Source: Candidatus Omnitrophota bacterium
GTDB lineage: Bacteria; Omnitrophota; Gorgyraeia; Zapsychrales; JANLHA01
DNA: 24,917 bases
NCBI GenBank assembly: GCA_023247815.1
Contig: JAHFFS010000002.1
Coordinates: forward strand, 1-24,917
Reading direction: 5' to 3'
Positions 15,491 to 23,122 of this stretch are shown one piece after another. The position numbers and the translations under genes were made by a program. The notes below the pieces were generated by a model that was given only the letters and a program-made list of their open reading frames with translations, was not told the origin of the DNA and did no database searches. The number at the start of each line of letters is the position of its first letter. The first letter of the stretch is position 1.

Positions 15491-15552
15491 GTTAATTTAG
15501 TTTTTATTTTAAAAAATGTTTTTGTCAATGTTCGGTTTAATAGGAGGGTATC

Positions 15553-16308
15553 ATGTCAGGGCATTCGAAGTGGGCTAAGATCAAACACAAAAAAGCGGCA
15601 ACCGACGCGAGCCGTGGGGCCGCGTTTACGAAAGTGACCCGCGAGATTACCGCTGCGGCAAAAGAAGGCGGCGGTAATCAAGACCATAATATCCGTTTGC
15701 GGGCGGCTGTGGCGCGGGCGAAAGAGATCAACATGCCCAACGCCAATGTTGAGAACGCTATCAAAAAAGGGACCGGCGAGTTGCCGGGTATTGTTTATGA
15801 GAACGTGACTTTTGATGCTTATGGTCCGGCGGGTGTTGCGATTTTGATTGAAGGATTAACGGACAATAAAAACCGTACGACTGCCGAGATTCGAAATATC
15901 CTGGCGAAAAAGGGCGGGAGTATGGCCGGGGCCGGAAGCACGTCCTGGATGTTCAGCTCTAAGGGTTATATCACAATTGAAAAAAAGAAAATCGCTGAAG
16001 ACGCGTTGATGGAGATTGTGCTTGATGCCGGTGGTGAGGACATCAAGTCCGAGGGGGAATTTCATGAAATCACTTGTGATCCGGCGAATTTGGAAGCGGT
16101 TAAGAAGGCCATAACGGCAAAAGGTATTGCAATGGTTACCGCCGAGCTGACCAAGGTCCCGAGTTCAAGTATCGCGGTGCATGGCAATGACGTCAAGACG
16201 CTTCTGGCCTTGATGGAAAATTTAGAAGAGCAAGAAGATGTCCAGGCGGTGCATGCTAATTTTGACATTTCCGAGGAGGAAATGGCGAAGGTTGCGGCGC
16301 AAGGATGA
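15553..16308 (+). CDS. yebC: YebC/PmpR/TACO1-family protein
   Basis: A 251-residue member of a universal family annotated as transcriptional regulators in some bacteria and linked to translation of difficult peptides in others. The N-terminal signature MSGHSKWAKIKHKKAATDASRG-like run (residues 1-22) and RLRAAVARAKEINMPNANVENAIKKG are characteristic, as are VTFDAYGPAGVAILIE and NRTTAEIRNILAKKGG. AGGAGG lies close before the ATG. It overlaps ruvC by 4 bases (ATGA), the widely conserved yebC-ruvC pairing. No promoter was found with confidence in the 62 bases after rnpB. Confidence 0.95.
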   Translation: MSGHSKWAKIKHKKAATDASRGAAFTKVTREITAAAKEGGGNQDHNIRLRAAVARAKEINMPNANVENAIKKGTGELPGIVYENVTFDAYGPAGVAILIEGLTDNKNRTTAEIRNILAKKGGSMAGAGSTSWMFSSKGYITIEKKKIAEDALMEIVLDAGGEDIKSEGEFHEITCDPANLEAVKKAITAKGIAMVTAELTKVPSSSIAVHGNDVKTLLALMENLEEQEDVQAVHANFDISEEEMAKVAAQG

Positions 16309-16811
16309 AAAGGATTTTGGGCGTTGATCCAGGATTGAAAGTCACCGGATACGCCGTGATTGAAGTTGAGGGTTCCGGGAGCAGAGGATTTAAGTTGGTC
16401 GAGGCCGGGTGTATCCAACCTAAAAAAGACAGCGACCTGCCGCAAAGGCTTGATAAGATTTATTTTCATTTGCGGGAAGTGATTCAGCAGCATCAACCGC
16501 AGGTGATGGTATTGGAAAAGTTATACGCGCATCATCGACACCCCGCAACCGTGAGCGTTTTAGGTCATGTGCGGGGAGTGATTTGTTTGGTCAGTGTTCA
16601 TTGTCAAATAAAATTGGCGGAGTACAGTGTGAAGCGGATTCGTAAATCACTGTTGGGCCAGGGCGGTTCTGGAAAACAGCAGACCCGTGAGGTCGTGGCG
16701 CGATTTTTCAAGATTCCCGTTGAGAAATTGACTTTGGATGCCAGCGACGCGATTGCATTGGGTTTGGGATACTGCCATATGACGAGGGGACTTAAGGGGA
16801 TGTCCCTTTAG
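16305..16811 (+). CDS. ruvC: Holliday junction resolvase RuvC
   Basis: Dimeric endonuclease that cuts Holliday junctions symmetrically, with RuvAB. The 168-residue protein has the catalytic acids in ILGVDPGLKVTGYAVIE (D8), VMVLEKLYA and LDASDAIALGLGYCH, and the conserved KQQTREVV segment. The ATG overlaps the yebC stop (ATGA). The C-terminus is odd: after the conserved end (GYCHMTRG) the residues LKGMSL and the stop codon are read through the GGGACAG palindromic repeat. The natural end of the gene appears to have been replaced by the repeat. Confidence 0.95.
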   Translation: MKRILGVDPGLKVTGYAVIEVEGSGSRGFKLVEAGCIQPKKDSDLPQRLDKIYFHLREVIQQHQPQVMVLEKLYAHHRHPATVSVLGHVRGVICLVSVHCQIKLAEYSVKRIRKSLLGQGGSGKQQTREVVARFFKIPVEKLTLDASDAIALGLGYCHMTRGLKGMSL

Positions 16812-16821
16812 GGACTGTTCC
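16796..16821. repeat. Palindromic GGGACAG repeat, copy C (end of ruvC)
   Basis: GTCCC-TTTA-GGGAC (16802-16815) is a perfect 5-pair stem with a 4-base loop, flanked by GGGGAT and TGTTCC that allow further weaker pairing. The ruvC stop codon TAG is formed by the loop and right arm. The repeat ends 14 bases before the ruvA ATG, which has no visible Shine-Dalgarno, so the hairpin could affect ruvA translation. ATTTTG follows, so termination would be weak at best. Confidence 0.6.
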
Positions 16822-16835
16822 ATTTTGATATTCTT

Positions 16836-17468
16836 ATGATTGTCAAGCTGCGAGGAAAATTTGTTGAAAAGACCGATCATTCGGTCACCCTTGAAGTCCA
16901 GGGGATCTTTTACGAACTTTTGGTGCCGATGTCGGTTTTGAAGCGGATTGACGAACGGAAAGACGGGAATGGTTTTCTTGAATTGATCACCTATCATTAT
17001 TTTCAAACAACGCCTTCAAAAAGCATTCCGGTTTTGATTGGTTTTTTTAATGAGGTCGAACGCGATTTCTTTTTGCAGTTCATTCAAGTGTCTGGTGTTG
17101 GGCCGCGGGCGGCCATCAAGGCGCTCAACCGTCCGATTTCAGAGATATCGCGCGCGATCAATGAAGCGGATGTGCGGCTTTTGACAACATTGCCCGGTAT
17201 CGGACAACAGAAGGCCAAAGAAATCATTGCTAAATTGCAGGGTAAGGTTGTCAAATTTGGTTTGATCCGCGACCAGGATGTCGCGCAAGCGACAGAGCCG
17301 GCGGCAGAAGAACACAGTTCCCACGACGAGGCCTTGGCGGTTTTACTCCAGCTGCAGTACACCAAGCCAGAGGCCTTGGCGATGATTGAAAAGGCCTTCA
17401 AACGGGCCAAGGGCATTGACACGACCGAACAATTATTGAATGAGATCTATAAACAAAGGATGAGTTGA
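16836..17468 (+). CDS. ruvA: Holliday junction branch-migration protein RuvA
   Basis: Binds the four-way junction as a tetramer and loads the RuvB motor. The 210-residue protein has the N-terminal OB fold beginning MIVKLRGKFVEK, two helix-hairpin-helix motifs (SGVGPRA at 86-92 and LPGIGQQKA from 119), and a C-terminal RuvB-binding three-helix domain (DEALAVLLQLQYTKPEALAMI). The ATG matches the usual RuvA N-terminus although no ribosome binding site is visible. RuvB, normally next, is absent; scpB follows instead, almost overlapping. Confidence 0.95.
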   Translation: MIVKLRGKFVEKTDHSVTLEVQGIFYELLVPMSVLKRIDERKDGNGFLELITYHYFQTTPSKSIPVLIGFFNEVERDFFLQFIQVSGVGPRAAIKALNRPISEISRAINEADVRLLTTLPGIGQQKAKEIIAKLQGKVVKFGLIRDQDVAQATEPAAEEHSSHDEALAVLLQLQYTKPEALAMIEKAFKRAKGIDTTEQLLNEIYKQRMS

Positions 17469-17470
17469 TC

Positions 17471-18355
17471 ATGGATCAGGCGACACAGGATTATTACAAA
17501 GGTGTGGTGGAGTCCTTGTTATTTGTCAACGACAAACCGGTTTCTGGTGATCAGTTGAAGCAGGCCATTGAGAGTTTGAATTTGAATGAGATCAAAAAAT
17601 TGATCGTGGAGTTGAAGGAAGAATACGAAACCCATCAGCGCGGGTTGGCCATCGTCGAAGTTGCCGGTGGTTATCAGATGCTCAGCAATCCCGGCTACGC
17701 CTCATTCATCCGTAATTTTTTTAAAATGCGGGTCAAGGACCGGTTGACGCATCCGGCCCTCGAAGCCCTGGCCATCATCGCGTACAAACAACCGGTGTCG
17801 CGGATGGATATTGAATTGATCCGCGGGGTCAATTCCGACGGTGTCGTTGGCCATCTTCTGGAGCGGGGGTTGATCAAAGTCACTGGCCGCAAAGAAGTTC
17901 CGGGACGGCCATACCTTTATGGGACAACCAAACTGTTTTTAGAATATTTTGGATTAAGGGCCTTGGAAGACATGCCGAAATTGGATGTCTTTACGGAAAT
18001 GAAAAAGATCGATGAGCATCTGAAATTGAATGAAGAAAAGTTGTTGGCAGCTAATGAGCCGCCAGCGCAACCAGCGCAAAAAGACAGTCAAGATTCTGGC
18101 GAGCAAGCAGAACAGGAAGAGCGCGTTGTTCAAGAAGATTTGGGTGTGCCAGACCTGAAGGCCGTGATGGATGAGTTGGATCATCAGGAACAACAGCAGG
18201 CGGTCTCAGCGCGGGCCGCGTCGCGTTTGCAGAAGCTTGTCGAAGAGCAAGAACCGTCATCGTCGCTGCCGGAAGCGGATGTTTTTACGGAACCGAGCAA
18301 GGATTCCGATGAGGCAACGGACAAGGAAGAACATGACACTGAAGAGTCATCGTGA
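17471..18355 (+). CDS. scpB: Condensin subunit ScpB with a long acidic tail
   Basis: Regulatory subunit of the Smc-ScpA-ScpB complex. Residues 1 to about 175 carry the two winged-helix domains, with diagnostic LTHPALEALAIIAYKQPVSRMDIE-type sequence, IRGVNSDGVVGHLLERGLI, and GRPYLYGTTKLFLEYFGL. ScpB is usually 180-200 residues; this one has 294. The extra C-terminal part of about 110 residues is rich in Glu, Gln, Asp and Ser, probably disordered, and contains DVFTE twice. The ATG at 17471 has AAAGGA 10 bases upstream; a TTG at 17465 is an alternative with 4-base spacing. The 3' end overlaps pheA by 23 bases in another frame. Smc is encoded 11 kb upstream. Confidence 0.93.
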   Translation: MDQATQDYYKGVVESLLFVNDKPVSGDQLKQAIESLNLNEIKKLIVELKEEYETHQRGLAIVEVAGGYQMLSNPGYASFIRNFFKMRVKDRLTHPALEALAIIAYKQPVSRMDIELIRGVNSDGVVGHLLERGLIKVTGRKEVPGRPYLYGTTKLFLEYFGLRALEDMPKLDVFTEMKKIDEHLKLNEEKLLAANEPPAQPAQKDSQDSGEQAEQEERVVQEDLGVPDLKAVMDELDHQEQQQAVSARAASRLQKLVEEQEPSSSLPEADVFTEPSKDSDEATDKEEHDTEESS

Positions 18356-19394
18356 AAAAATTGATGTGATTGACGCGAAGATCGTCGAGCTTCTCAATGA
18401 ACGGGCGAAATTGTGCCTGGCGATTGGTAAAGAGAAGATCGCGAGTCAAAAGGGGATCTATGCCCCTGGTCGGGAAAAAGAAATCCTGAAACGGATCCGG
18501 AATTTGAATCAAGGCCCGATGAAAGCTGAAGCCTTGGAAGCGATTTATCGAGAGATCATGTCGAGTTCCTTAGCGTTGGAAAAACCTTTGCGCATTGCTT
18601 ATCTAGGGCCGCAAGCGTCTTTTACCCAACTTGCCGCTGAAAAAAAATTTGGTTCACAGGTTGAATATTTGCCATGCGAAAACATATCGGTGATTTTTCA
18701 AAAGGTCGAGAATAGGCATTGTGATTATGGCGTTGCCCCCATTGAGAATTCGATTGAAGGAGCGGTTACGCATACCTTTGATCTTTTGGTGGATTCGGAT
18801 TTGAAGATTTGCGCGCAGATTTTGTTGGAGATATCGCACAATTTGTTGGGGAAGACCCCTTTGAATCAAATCAAAGTGATTTATTCAAACCCACAGGTTT
18901 TCGGACAATGCCGCCATTGGCTGTTAGCAAATCTGCCGAAGGCCAAACTTGTTGATGTGGTTTCCACCTCGCACGCGGCCCAGCGGGTCCTGCATGAGAA
19001 AGGTTCGGCGTGCATTGCTTCGAGTTTGGCCGCGAAAGTTTATGGATTGCCGGTTTTAAAGAAGGACATCGAGGATCACGCAAATAATGTCACACGGTTT
19101 TTGGTCTTGGCCAATGATGATGTTGCGTCAACCGGAAGCGATCGGACGTCCATTTTATTTTCGATCAAAGATAAGGTCGGTGCCTTGCACGGGATGTTGA
19201 CGCCGTTTTATCAAAATAAAATCAATTTGACCAAAATTGAGTCGCGTCCGTCGAAGAAACGGGTTTGGGACTATTATTTTTTTGTCGATTTTGAAGGGCA
19301 TCGCGAAGATCTCAAAGTCAGAAAGGCCCTTGATCAACTGGAAGATATGTGCAAATATCTTAAAGTCCTGGGGTCTTACCCGAGCCTGGAATGA
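18333..19394 (+). CDS. pheA: Bifunctional chorismate mutase/prephenate dehydratase (P-protein)
   Basis: Converts chorismate to prephenate and then to phenylpyruvate, for phenylalanine synthesis. The 353-residue protein has an AroQ-type helical chorismate mutase domain (residues 1 to about 85; HREKIDVIDAKIVELLNERA). A prephenate dehydratase domain follows (about 86-265; YLGPQASFTQ, GVAPIENSIEG, and the catalytic T254-R255-F256), then an ACT domain (about 270-353) with the Phe-binding ESRP motif (303-306). Feedback inhibition by phenylalanine is expected. The ATG at 18333 follows AAGGAAGA and lies inside the last codons of scpB; longer in-frame readings upstream are just an alternate frame of scpB. 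The next gene overlaps by 4 bases. Confidence 0.95.
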   Translation: MTLKSHREKIDVIDAKIVELLNERAKLCLAIGKEKIASQKGIYAPGREKEILKRIRNLNQGPMKAEALEAIYREIMSSSLALEKPLRIAYLGPQASFTQLAAEKKFGSQVEYLPCENISVIFQKVENRHCDYGVAPIENSIEGAVTHTFDLLVDSDLKICAQILLEISHNLLGKTPLNQIKVIYSNPQVFGQCRHWLLANLPKAKLVDVVSTSHAAQRVLHEKGSACIASSLAAKVYGLPVLKKDIEDHANNVTRFLVLANDDVASTGSDRTSILFSIKDKVGALHGMLTPFYQNKINLTKIESRPSKKRVWDYYFFVDFEGHREDLKVRKALDQLEDMCKYLKVLGSYPSLE

Positions 19395-20476
19395 AAAGCC
19401 TTGCTTTGAAACGCGTCCGCGAAATCAAGCCGTATCAACCGGGAAAACCGATTGAAGAAGTCCGACGTGAGTTAGGTTTGCGGCAGGTGATTAAGCTGGC
19501 CTCGAATGAAACACCTTTTGGCCCGTCGCCGAAAGTCTTGAAGGCGATTGTGGATGCAGCAAAGAAAGTCAATCGGTATCCGGACAGCGGATGTTTTTAT
19601 CTGCGGCAGGCCTTGAGTCGTCGTTTGCGGGTCCCAGGCAATCAATTGATCTTTGGCAACGGTTCCGATGAAATCATTGTTTTGGCCATTCGGGCTTTTG
19701 TTCATCCCGGGGATGAGGTGATCATCGCCCGACCATCTTTTTTGATTTATGACATCGCGGCAAAGGCGGCAGGGGCCAAGGTGCGTTCGATCCCCTTACA
19801 GGATTTTCGTTATGATCTCGACGGGATGGCAGCCGCGGTGAATCAAAGAACCAAGATCATTTTTATCGGGAACCCAGACAATCCGGCCGGGACCTATGTG
19901 TCCGAGCGGCCATTGCTGGCGTTTCTAAAAAGGATCGGAAAAAAGATTTTGGTTTTTATTGATGAGGCTTATTTTGAATATGTCTTGGCCAAGGATTATC
20001 CAAACAGCATCAAGCTTTTGAAAAAATTCCCCAATGTGCTTATTGCCCGGACATTTTCCAAAATGTATGGATTGGCAGGATTGAGGGTGGGGTATGGTGT
20101 GGCCCACGCGGACGTGATTGATATCTTGAATCGTCTTCGGGAACCGTTCAATGTGAATTCGGTGGCACAGGCCGCGGCCCTGGCTTGTTTGCAAGATCAG
20201 GCCTTTTACCGTCGCTGTGCTAAGTTGATTGAAAGCCAACGGCAGGTCCTTTATCGGGATTTGGAGGCCTTGGATTTGCGGATTGTTAAGACGGTGACGA
20301 ATTTCATTTTAGTTGATGTGAAGCAGAAAAGTCAAAACGTGGTGCGAAGGCTTTTAGAACGTGGGGTCATTGTGCGCGACATGGGATTTTGGGGGTTGGA
20401 CACGTTCCTTCGGGTAACGATCGGTACCGAGAAGGAAAATGAAAAGTTCATTAAAGTTTTGAGGGAGGTCTTATGA
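19391..20476 (+). CDS. hisC: HisC-type PLP aminotransferase, probably aromatic amino acid aminotransferase
   Basis: A 361-residue fold-type I aminotransferase of the histidinol-phosphate family. KLASNETPFGPSPKV is the family N-terminal signature, GNGSDEIIVLAIRAF the cofactor-phosphate region, NPDNPAGTYV the substrate region, IDEAYFEY carries the PLP-ring Asp, and the Schiff-base lysine is K224 in RTFSKMYGLAGLRVGYG. No other histidine gene is nearby. It is translationally coupled at both ends (ATGA overlaps) to pheA and DAHP synthase. The context therefore suggests transamination of phenylpyruvate and 4-hydroxyphenylpyruvate, as known for some HisC paralogues; it may also serve histidine synthesis. 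The symbol reflects the family rather than proven specificity. Confidence 0.88.
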   Translation: MKSLALKRVREIKPYQPGKPIEEVRRELGLRQVIKLASNETPFGPSPKVLKAIVDAAKKVNRYPDSGCFYLRQALSRRLRVPGNQLIFGNGSDEIIVLAIRAFVHPGDEVIIARPSFLIYDIAAKAAGAKVRSIPLQDFRYDLDGMAAAVNQRTKIIFIGNPDNPAGTYVSERPLLAFLKRIGKKILVFIDEAYFEYVLAKDYPNSIKLLKKFPNVLIARTFSKMYGLAGLRVGYGVAHADVIDILNRLREPFNVNSVAQAAALACLQDQAFYRRCAKLIESQRQVLYRDLEALDLRIVKTVTNFILVDVKQKSQNVVRRLLERGVIVRDMGFWGLDTFLRVTIGTEKENEKFIKVLREVL

Positions 20477-21489
20477 TTGTCATTGTCAAACCTGAGGCAA
20501 CCGAAAAACAGATTGCCCATATTGTTGAAAAGGCCGAGAAGCTCGGACTCAAAGCGCATATTTCCCGAGGGGTCGAGCGCACGATCATCGGCTTCATTGG
20601 GCCGGAAGATGTTTTACGGGTGATTCCTTTGGAAGTGTTTCCCGGTGTTGAGCGCGTGATCCCGGTGTTGTCACCGTATAAGCTGGTTTCCAGAGAATTT
20701 CGTCGGGAAGGGTCGATTGTCAAGATCCGCAATCGTCTGGAAGTGGGGGGCAAAAAACTCATCATCATGGCTGGACCTTGTTCTGTTGAGAGTCTTGATT
20801 CTTTGTTATCGGTGGCCAAAAAGATCAAGGCCGCCGGGGCAACGGTTTTGCGCGGGGGCGCGTTCAAACCGCGGACGTCACCTTATGATTTTCAGGGGCT
20901 GGGCGAAGAAGGATTGAAATACATGAAGCAGGTCGGTAAAGAATGTGATTTAGCGACGGTTTCGGAAGTGATGGACCCGCGCGACGTTGAGTTGATGGAT
21001 CGCTACGTCGATATTTTTCAAATTGGGGCGCGGAATATGCAGAATTTTTCGCTTTTGAAGGAAGTGGGCATGACGCAGAAGCCGGTTTTATTAAAGCGCG
21101 GCTTGAGTGCTACGATCAATGATTTGCTCATGTCCGCGGAATACATACTGGCGAAGGGGAATTTCAATGTGATGCTGTGCGAACGAGGGATTCGGACTTT
21201 TGAGACAGCCACCCGCAACACGTTAGATATCAACGCGGTGCCGGTGGTTAAGCAAAAATCGCATTTGCCCATGATCGTGGATCCGAGTCATGGGACGGGA
21301 CGCTGGGGCCTGGTGGGAAGTATTGCCAAGGCCGCGGTCGCCGCGGGGTGCGATGGCCTGATGATTGAGGTGCACGAAAATCCGGAAGAGGCTTTTTCCG
21401 ACGGTGCGCAGTCGTTGGTCCCTGAGAATTTTTCCGAACTCGTAGGACAGCTCAAAAAGGTTGCCCTGGCCGTAGAACGGGAGATTTAA
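20473..21489 (+). CDS. aroF: 3-deoxy-7-phosphoheptulonate (DAHP) synthase, type I-beta with ferredoxin-like domain
   Basis: First step of the shikimate pathway: phosphoenolpyruvate plus erythrose 4-phosphate to DAHP. The 338-residue protein has an N-terminal regulatory ferredoxin-like domain (residues 1-70, starting MIVIVKPEATEKQIAHI), as in the Thermotoga enzyme. A TIM barrel follows, with MAGPCSVES (C103), GAFKPRTSPYDFQGLG, QIGARNMQNF, LLKRGLSATINDLL, CERGIRTFETATRNTLD and the metal and substrate motif IVDPSHGTGRW. The N-terminal domain usually mediates feedback by Tyr or Phe. It overlaps the aminotransferase by ATGA and lies 2 bases before tyrA. The symbol is a convention; aroG or aroA names are also used. 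Confidence 0.94.
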   Translation: MIVIVKPEATEKQIAHIVEKAEKLGLKAHISRGVERTIIGFIGPEDVLRVIPLEVFPGVERVIPVLSPYKLVSREFRREGSIVKIRNRLEVGGKKLIIMAGPCSVESLDSLLSVAKKIKAAGATVLRGGAFKPRTSPYDFQGLGEEGLKYMKQVGKECDLATVSEVMDPRDVELMDRYVDIFQIGARNMQNFSLLKEVGMTQKPVLLKRGLSATINDLLMSAEYILAKGNFNVMLCERGIRTFETATRNTLDINAVPVVKQKSHLPMIVDPSHGTGRWGLVGSIAKAAVAAGCDGLMIEVHENPEEAFSDGAQSLVPENFSELVGQLKKVALAVEREI

Positions 21490-21491
21490 GA

Positions 21492-22355
21492 TTGATTTCT
21501 TTTAGACCGCAGCAATTTCGAAAAATCGCGATCATTGGTGTTGGTTTGTTGGGTGGGTCGATTGGGTTGGCCGTTAAGAAGCAAAAAATCGCTTCGGAAG
21601 TCGTTGGCTTATCCCAGCATCAGGCCTCACTCGACGCTGCTTTGAGCCTTGGCGCCATTGATCAGGGCACGCAAGATCTCAAACAGGCGGTCGCCCACGC
21701 CGATTTGGTGATCCTTTCGACCCCGGTGAATATCATTCAAGGGATGCTGTCCAACATGGGGCCTTTTTTAAAAAGGCATTGCATCGTGACCGACGTTGGC
21801 AGTACCAAGTCTTCGATTGTGAGTACGGCAGAAAAGCATTTGCCGGATTTTGTTTATTACGTCGGGTCGCATCCGCTGGCCGGATCGGAAAAACGCGGTG
21901 TGGAAAGTGCCCGTCCGGATTTGTTTGAACAGTCCATTTGCCTGGTCACTCCGACGGAAGAGACCAATCGGCAGGCCCTGGAGCGACTTAAAAGTTTTTG
22001 GACGAGTCTGGGTGCGCAGGTCAAGACCCTTTCCCCTCAGGAACACGACAACATTTTGGCGACCATCAGCCACCTACCGCATGTGGCGGCCTATGCTCTC
22101 ATGGACAGCATCCCCAAAGAGCATCTTTCCTATGCCGCCGGCGGTTTGAAAGATTTGACCCGGATCGCCTCTTCCTCGCCGCAAATGTGGAACGACATTT
22201 GCATGAACAATTCCAAAAATATCATTAAGGCGATTGATGAGATGGTGGAGAAGTTGGGGTTGGTCCGTAAGTCCATATCGACGAATGACCACAAATCGCT
22301 AATCACTCAATTCACATCGGCAAAAACGAAACGTGATGAGCTTGGGGCGAGTTAA
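21492..22355 (+). CDS. tyrA: Prephenate dehydrogenase
   Basis: Oxidises prephenate to 4-hydroxyphenylpyruvate with NAD(P)+, the tyrosine branch. The 287-residue protein has the Rossmann motif IIGVGLLGGSIG (residues 14-25), TDVGSTKSSIV, the conserved SHPLAGSEKRGV loop and HDNILATISHLPHVAAYAL in the helical dimer domain. There is no ACT domain, so allosteric control by this route is not evident. It starts with TTG at 21492; GGGAG 8 bases upstream supports it, and the reading begins right at the Rossmann fold. The usual partner aroA is not between tyrA and cmk here. Confidence 0.94.
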   Translation: MISFRPQQFRKIAIIGVGLLGGSIGLAVKKQKIASEVVGLSQHQASLDAALSLGAIDQGTQDLKQAVAHADLVILSTPVNIIQGMLSNMGPFLKRHCIVTDVGSTKSSIVSTAEKHLPDFVYYVGSHPLAGSEKRGVESARPDLFEQSICLVTPTEETNRQALERLKSFWTSLGAQVKTLSPQEHDNILATISHLPHVAAYALMDSIPKEHLSYAAGGLKDLTRIASSSPQMWNDICMNNSKNIIKAIDEMVEKLGLVRKSISTNDHKSLITQFTSAKTKRDELGAS

Positions 22356-23028
22356 CTTGATCATCACCATCGACGGGCCGGCGGGTGCGGGGAAAAGCAC
22401 CGCTGCCAAGGCCCTGGCCGCGCAACTGCATTTTCTTTATATGGACACCGGGGCGATGTATCGCGCCGTGACTTTGAAGGCCTTGCGAAAAGGGATTGAT
22501 TGGCAGGATCGTGCAGCGTTAATCGCGTTGACACGGAAAACAACCGTTGTTTTGCGTCAGGTGGGGGCTGGTGATTTGCAGGTGCTTTTAGACGGTGAAG
22601 ATGTGAGTGCCGCGATTCGTCAAGTGGATGTGACCGAGAAAACACAGTACATCGCCCAGGAACCGGTCGTAAGGGAAGTGGTGGTGAGTTGGCAACGGAA
22701 GATTGGCGAACAAGGGAATGTTGTCATCGAAGGACGGGATGTTGGCACGGTTGTTTTTCCAAAGGCCCGGTATAAATTTTATTTGGATGCCGATGCCGAG
22801 CAGCGGATCGCCCGGCGTCTTAAAGATTTTACCGCGCAAGATGAAAAGGTGGATACCGCGACGGTTCGCAAGACCGTTTTGGATCGGGACCAAAGTGATA
22901 TGACCCGCAAGGCCAGCCCGTTAAAAAAGGCCGACGACGCGATTGTCATCGACACAACTGATTTGACTGTCGAGCAAACCGTTGCGAAGATGTTGGGATA
23001 TATCGATACAGGGGGGCTGTCCCTTTAG
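22336..23028 (+). CDS. cmk: Cytidylate kinase
   Basis: Phosphorylates CMP and dCMP with ATP. The 230-residue protein starts with the P-loop TIDGPAGAGKST (residues 11-22), followed by LYMDTGAMYRAVTLKAL. The NMP-binding insert has VTEKTQYIAQEPVVREV and WQRKIGEQGNVVIEGRDVGTVVFPKA, and the lid region IARRLKDF with LDRDQSDMTRKASPLKKADDAIVIDTT. ATG at 22336 overlaps tyrA by 20 bases; a TTG at 22357, just after the tyrA stop and preceded by GGGGCGAG, is a good alternative. The last residues GGLSL and the stop codon are read through the GGGACAG repeat, as in ruvC. rpsA, a common neighbour, is absent. Confidence 0.95.
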   Translation: MSLGRVNLIITIDGPAGAGKSTAAKALAAQLHFLYMDTGAMYRAVTLKALRKGIDWQDRAALIALTRKTTVVLRQVGAGDLQVLLDGEDVSAAIRQVDVTEKTQYIAQEPVVREVVVSWQRKIGEQGNVVIEGRDVGTVVFPKARYKFYLDADAEQRIARRLKDFTAQDEKVDTATVRKTVLDRDQSDMTRKASPLKKADDAIVIDTTDLTVEQTVAKMLGYIDTGGLSL

Positions 23029-23040
23029 GACTGTCCCCCA
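23011..23040. repeat. Palindromic GGGACAG repeat, copy D (end of cmk)
   Basis: GGGGG at the left pairs with CCCCC at the right, and an inner GTCC/GGAC pair encloses CTTTA. The cmk stop codon TAG lies inside, at 23026-23028. The reverse complement, GGGGGACAGTCCTAAAGGGA followed by CAGCCCCC, is the fullest copy in the window. ATTTTTCG follows, so it might double as a terminator separating the aromatic/cmk operon from kdp. Confidence 0.65.
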
Positions 23041-23046
23041 ATTTTT

Positions 23047-23068
23047 CGATCATCGCATATGTTGATCG
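23047..23068. repeat. Inverted repeat upstream of the kdp operon
   Basis: CGATCA (23047-23052) and TGATCG (23063-23068) form a perfect 6-base inverted repeat around a 10-base AT-rich spacer, 55 bases before the first small kdp gene. It could be a regulator site or a chance feature. I could not find a convincing sigma70 promoter or a known riboswitch in the 94 bases before 23123. Confidence 0.3.
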
Positions 23069-23122
23069 CGGCAAGTAGGGAATCAACCAACAAAAATTGA
23101 ATTGATGGAGTGATAGGAAACG

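Noticed and set aside
15491..15552. Promoter for yebC in the T-rich gap after rnpB
   Set aside because: TTTAAT at 15536 would place the start almost on the ATG and has no -35 box at the right distance.
18171..18332. N-terminal extension of PheA
   Set aside because: It overlaps the scpB tail in another frame; the chorismate mutase domain begins at 18333 after a good ribosome binding site.
23029..23122. Riboswitch (for example c-di-AMP type) before the kdp genes
   Set aside because: The gap is under 100 bases and I could not see the conserved core of a known K+-related riboswitch.
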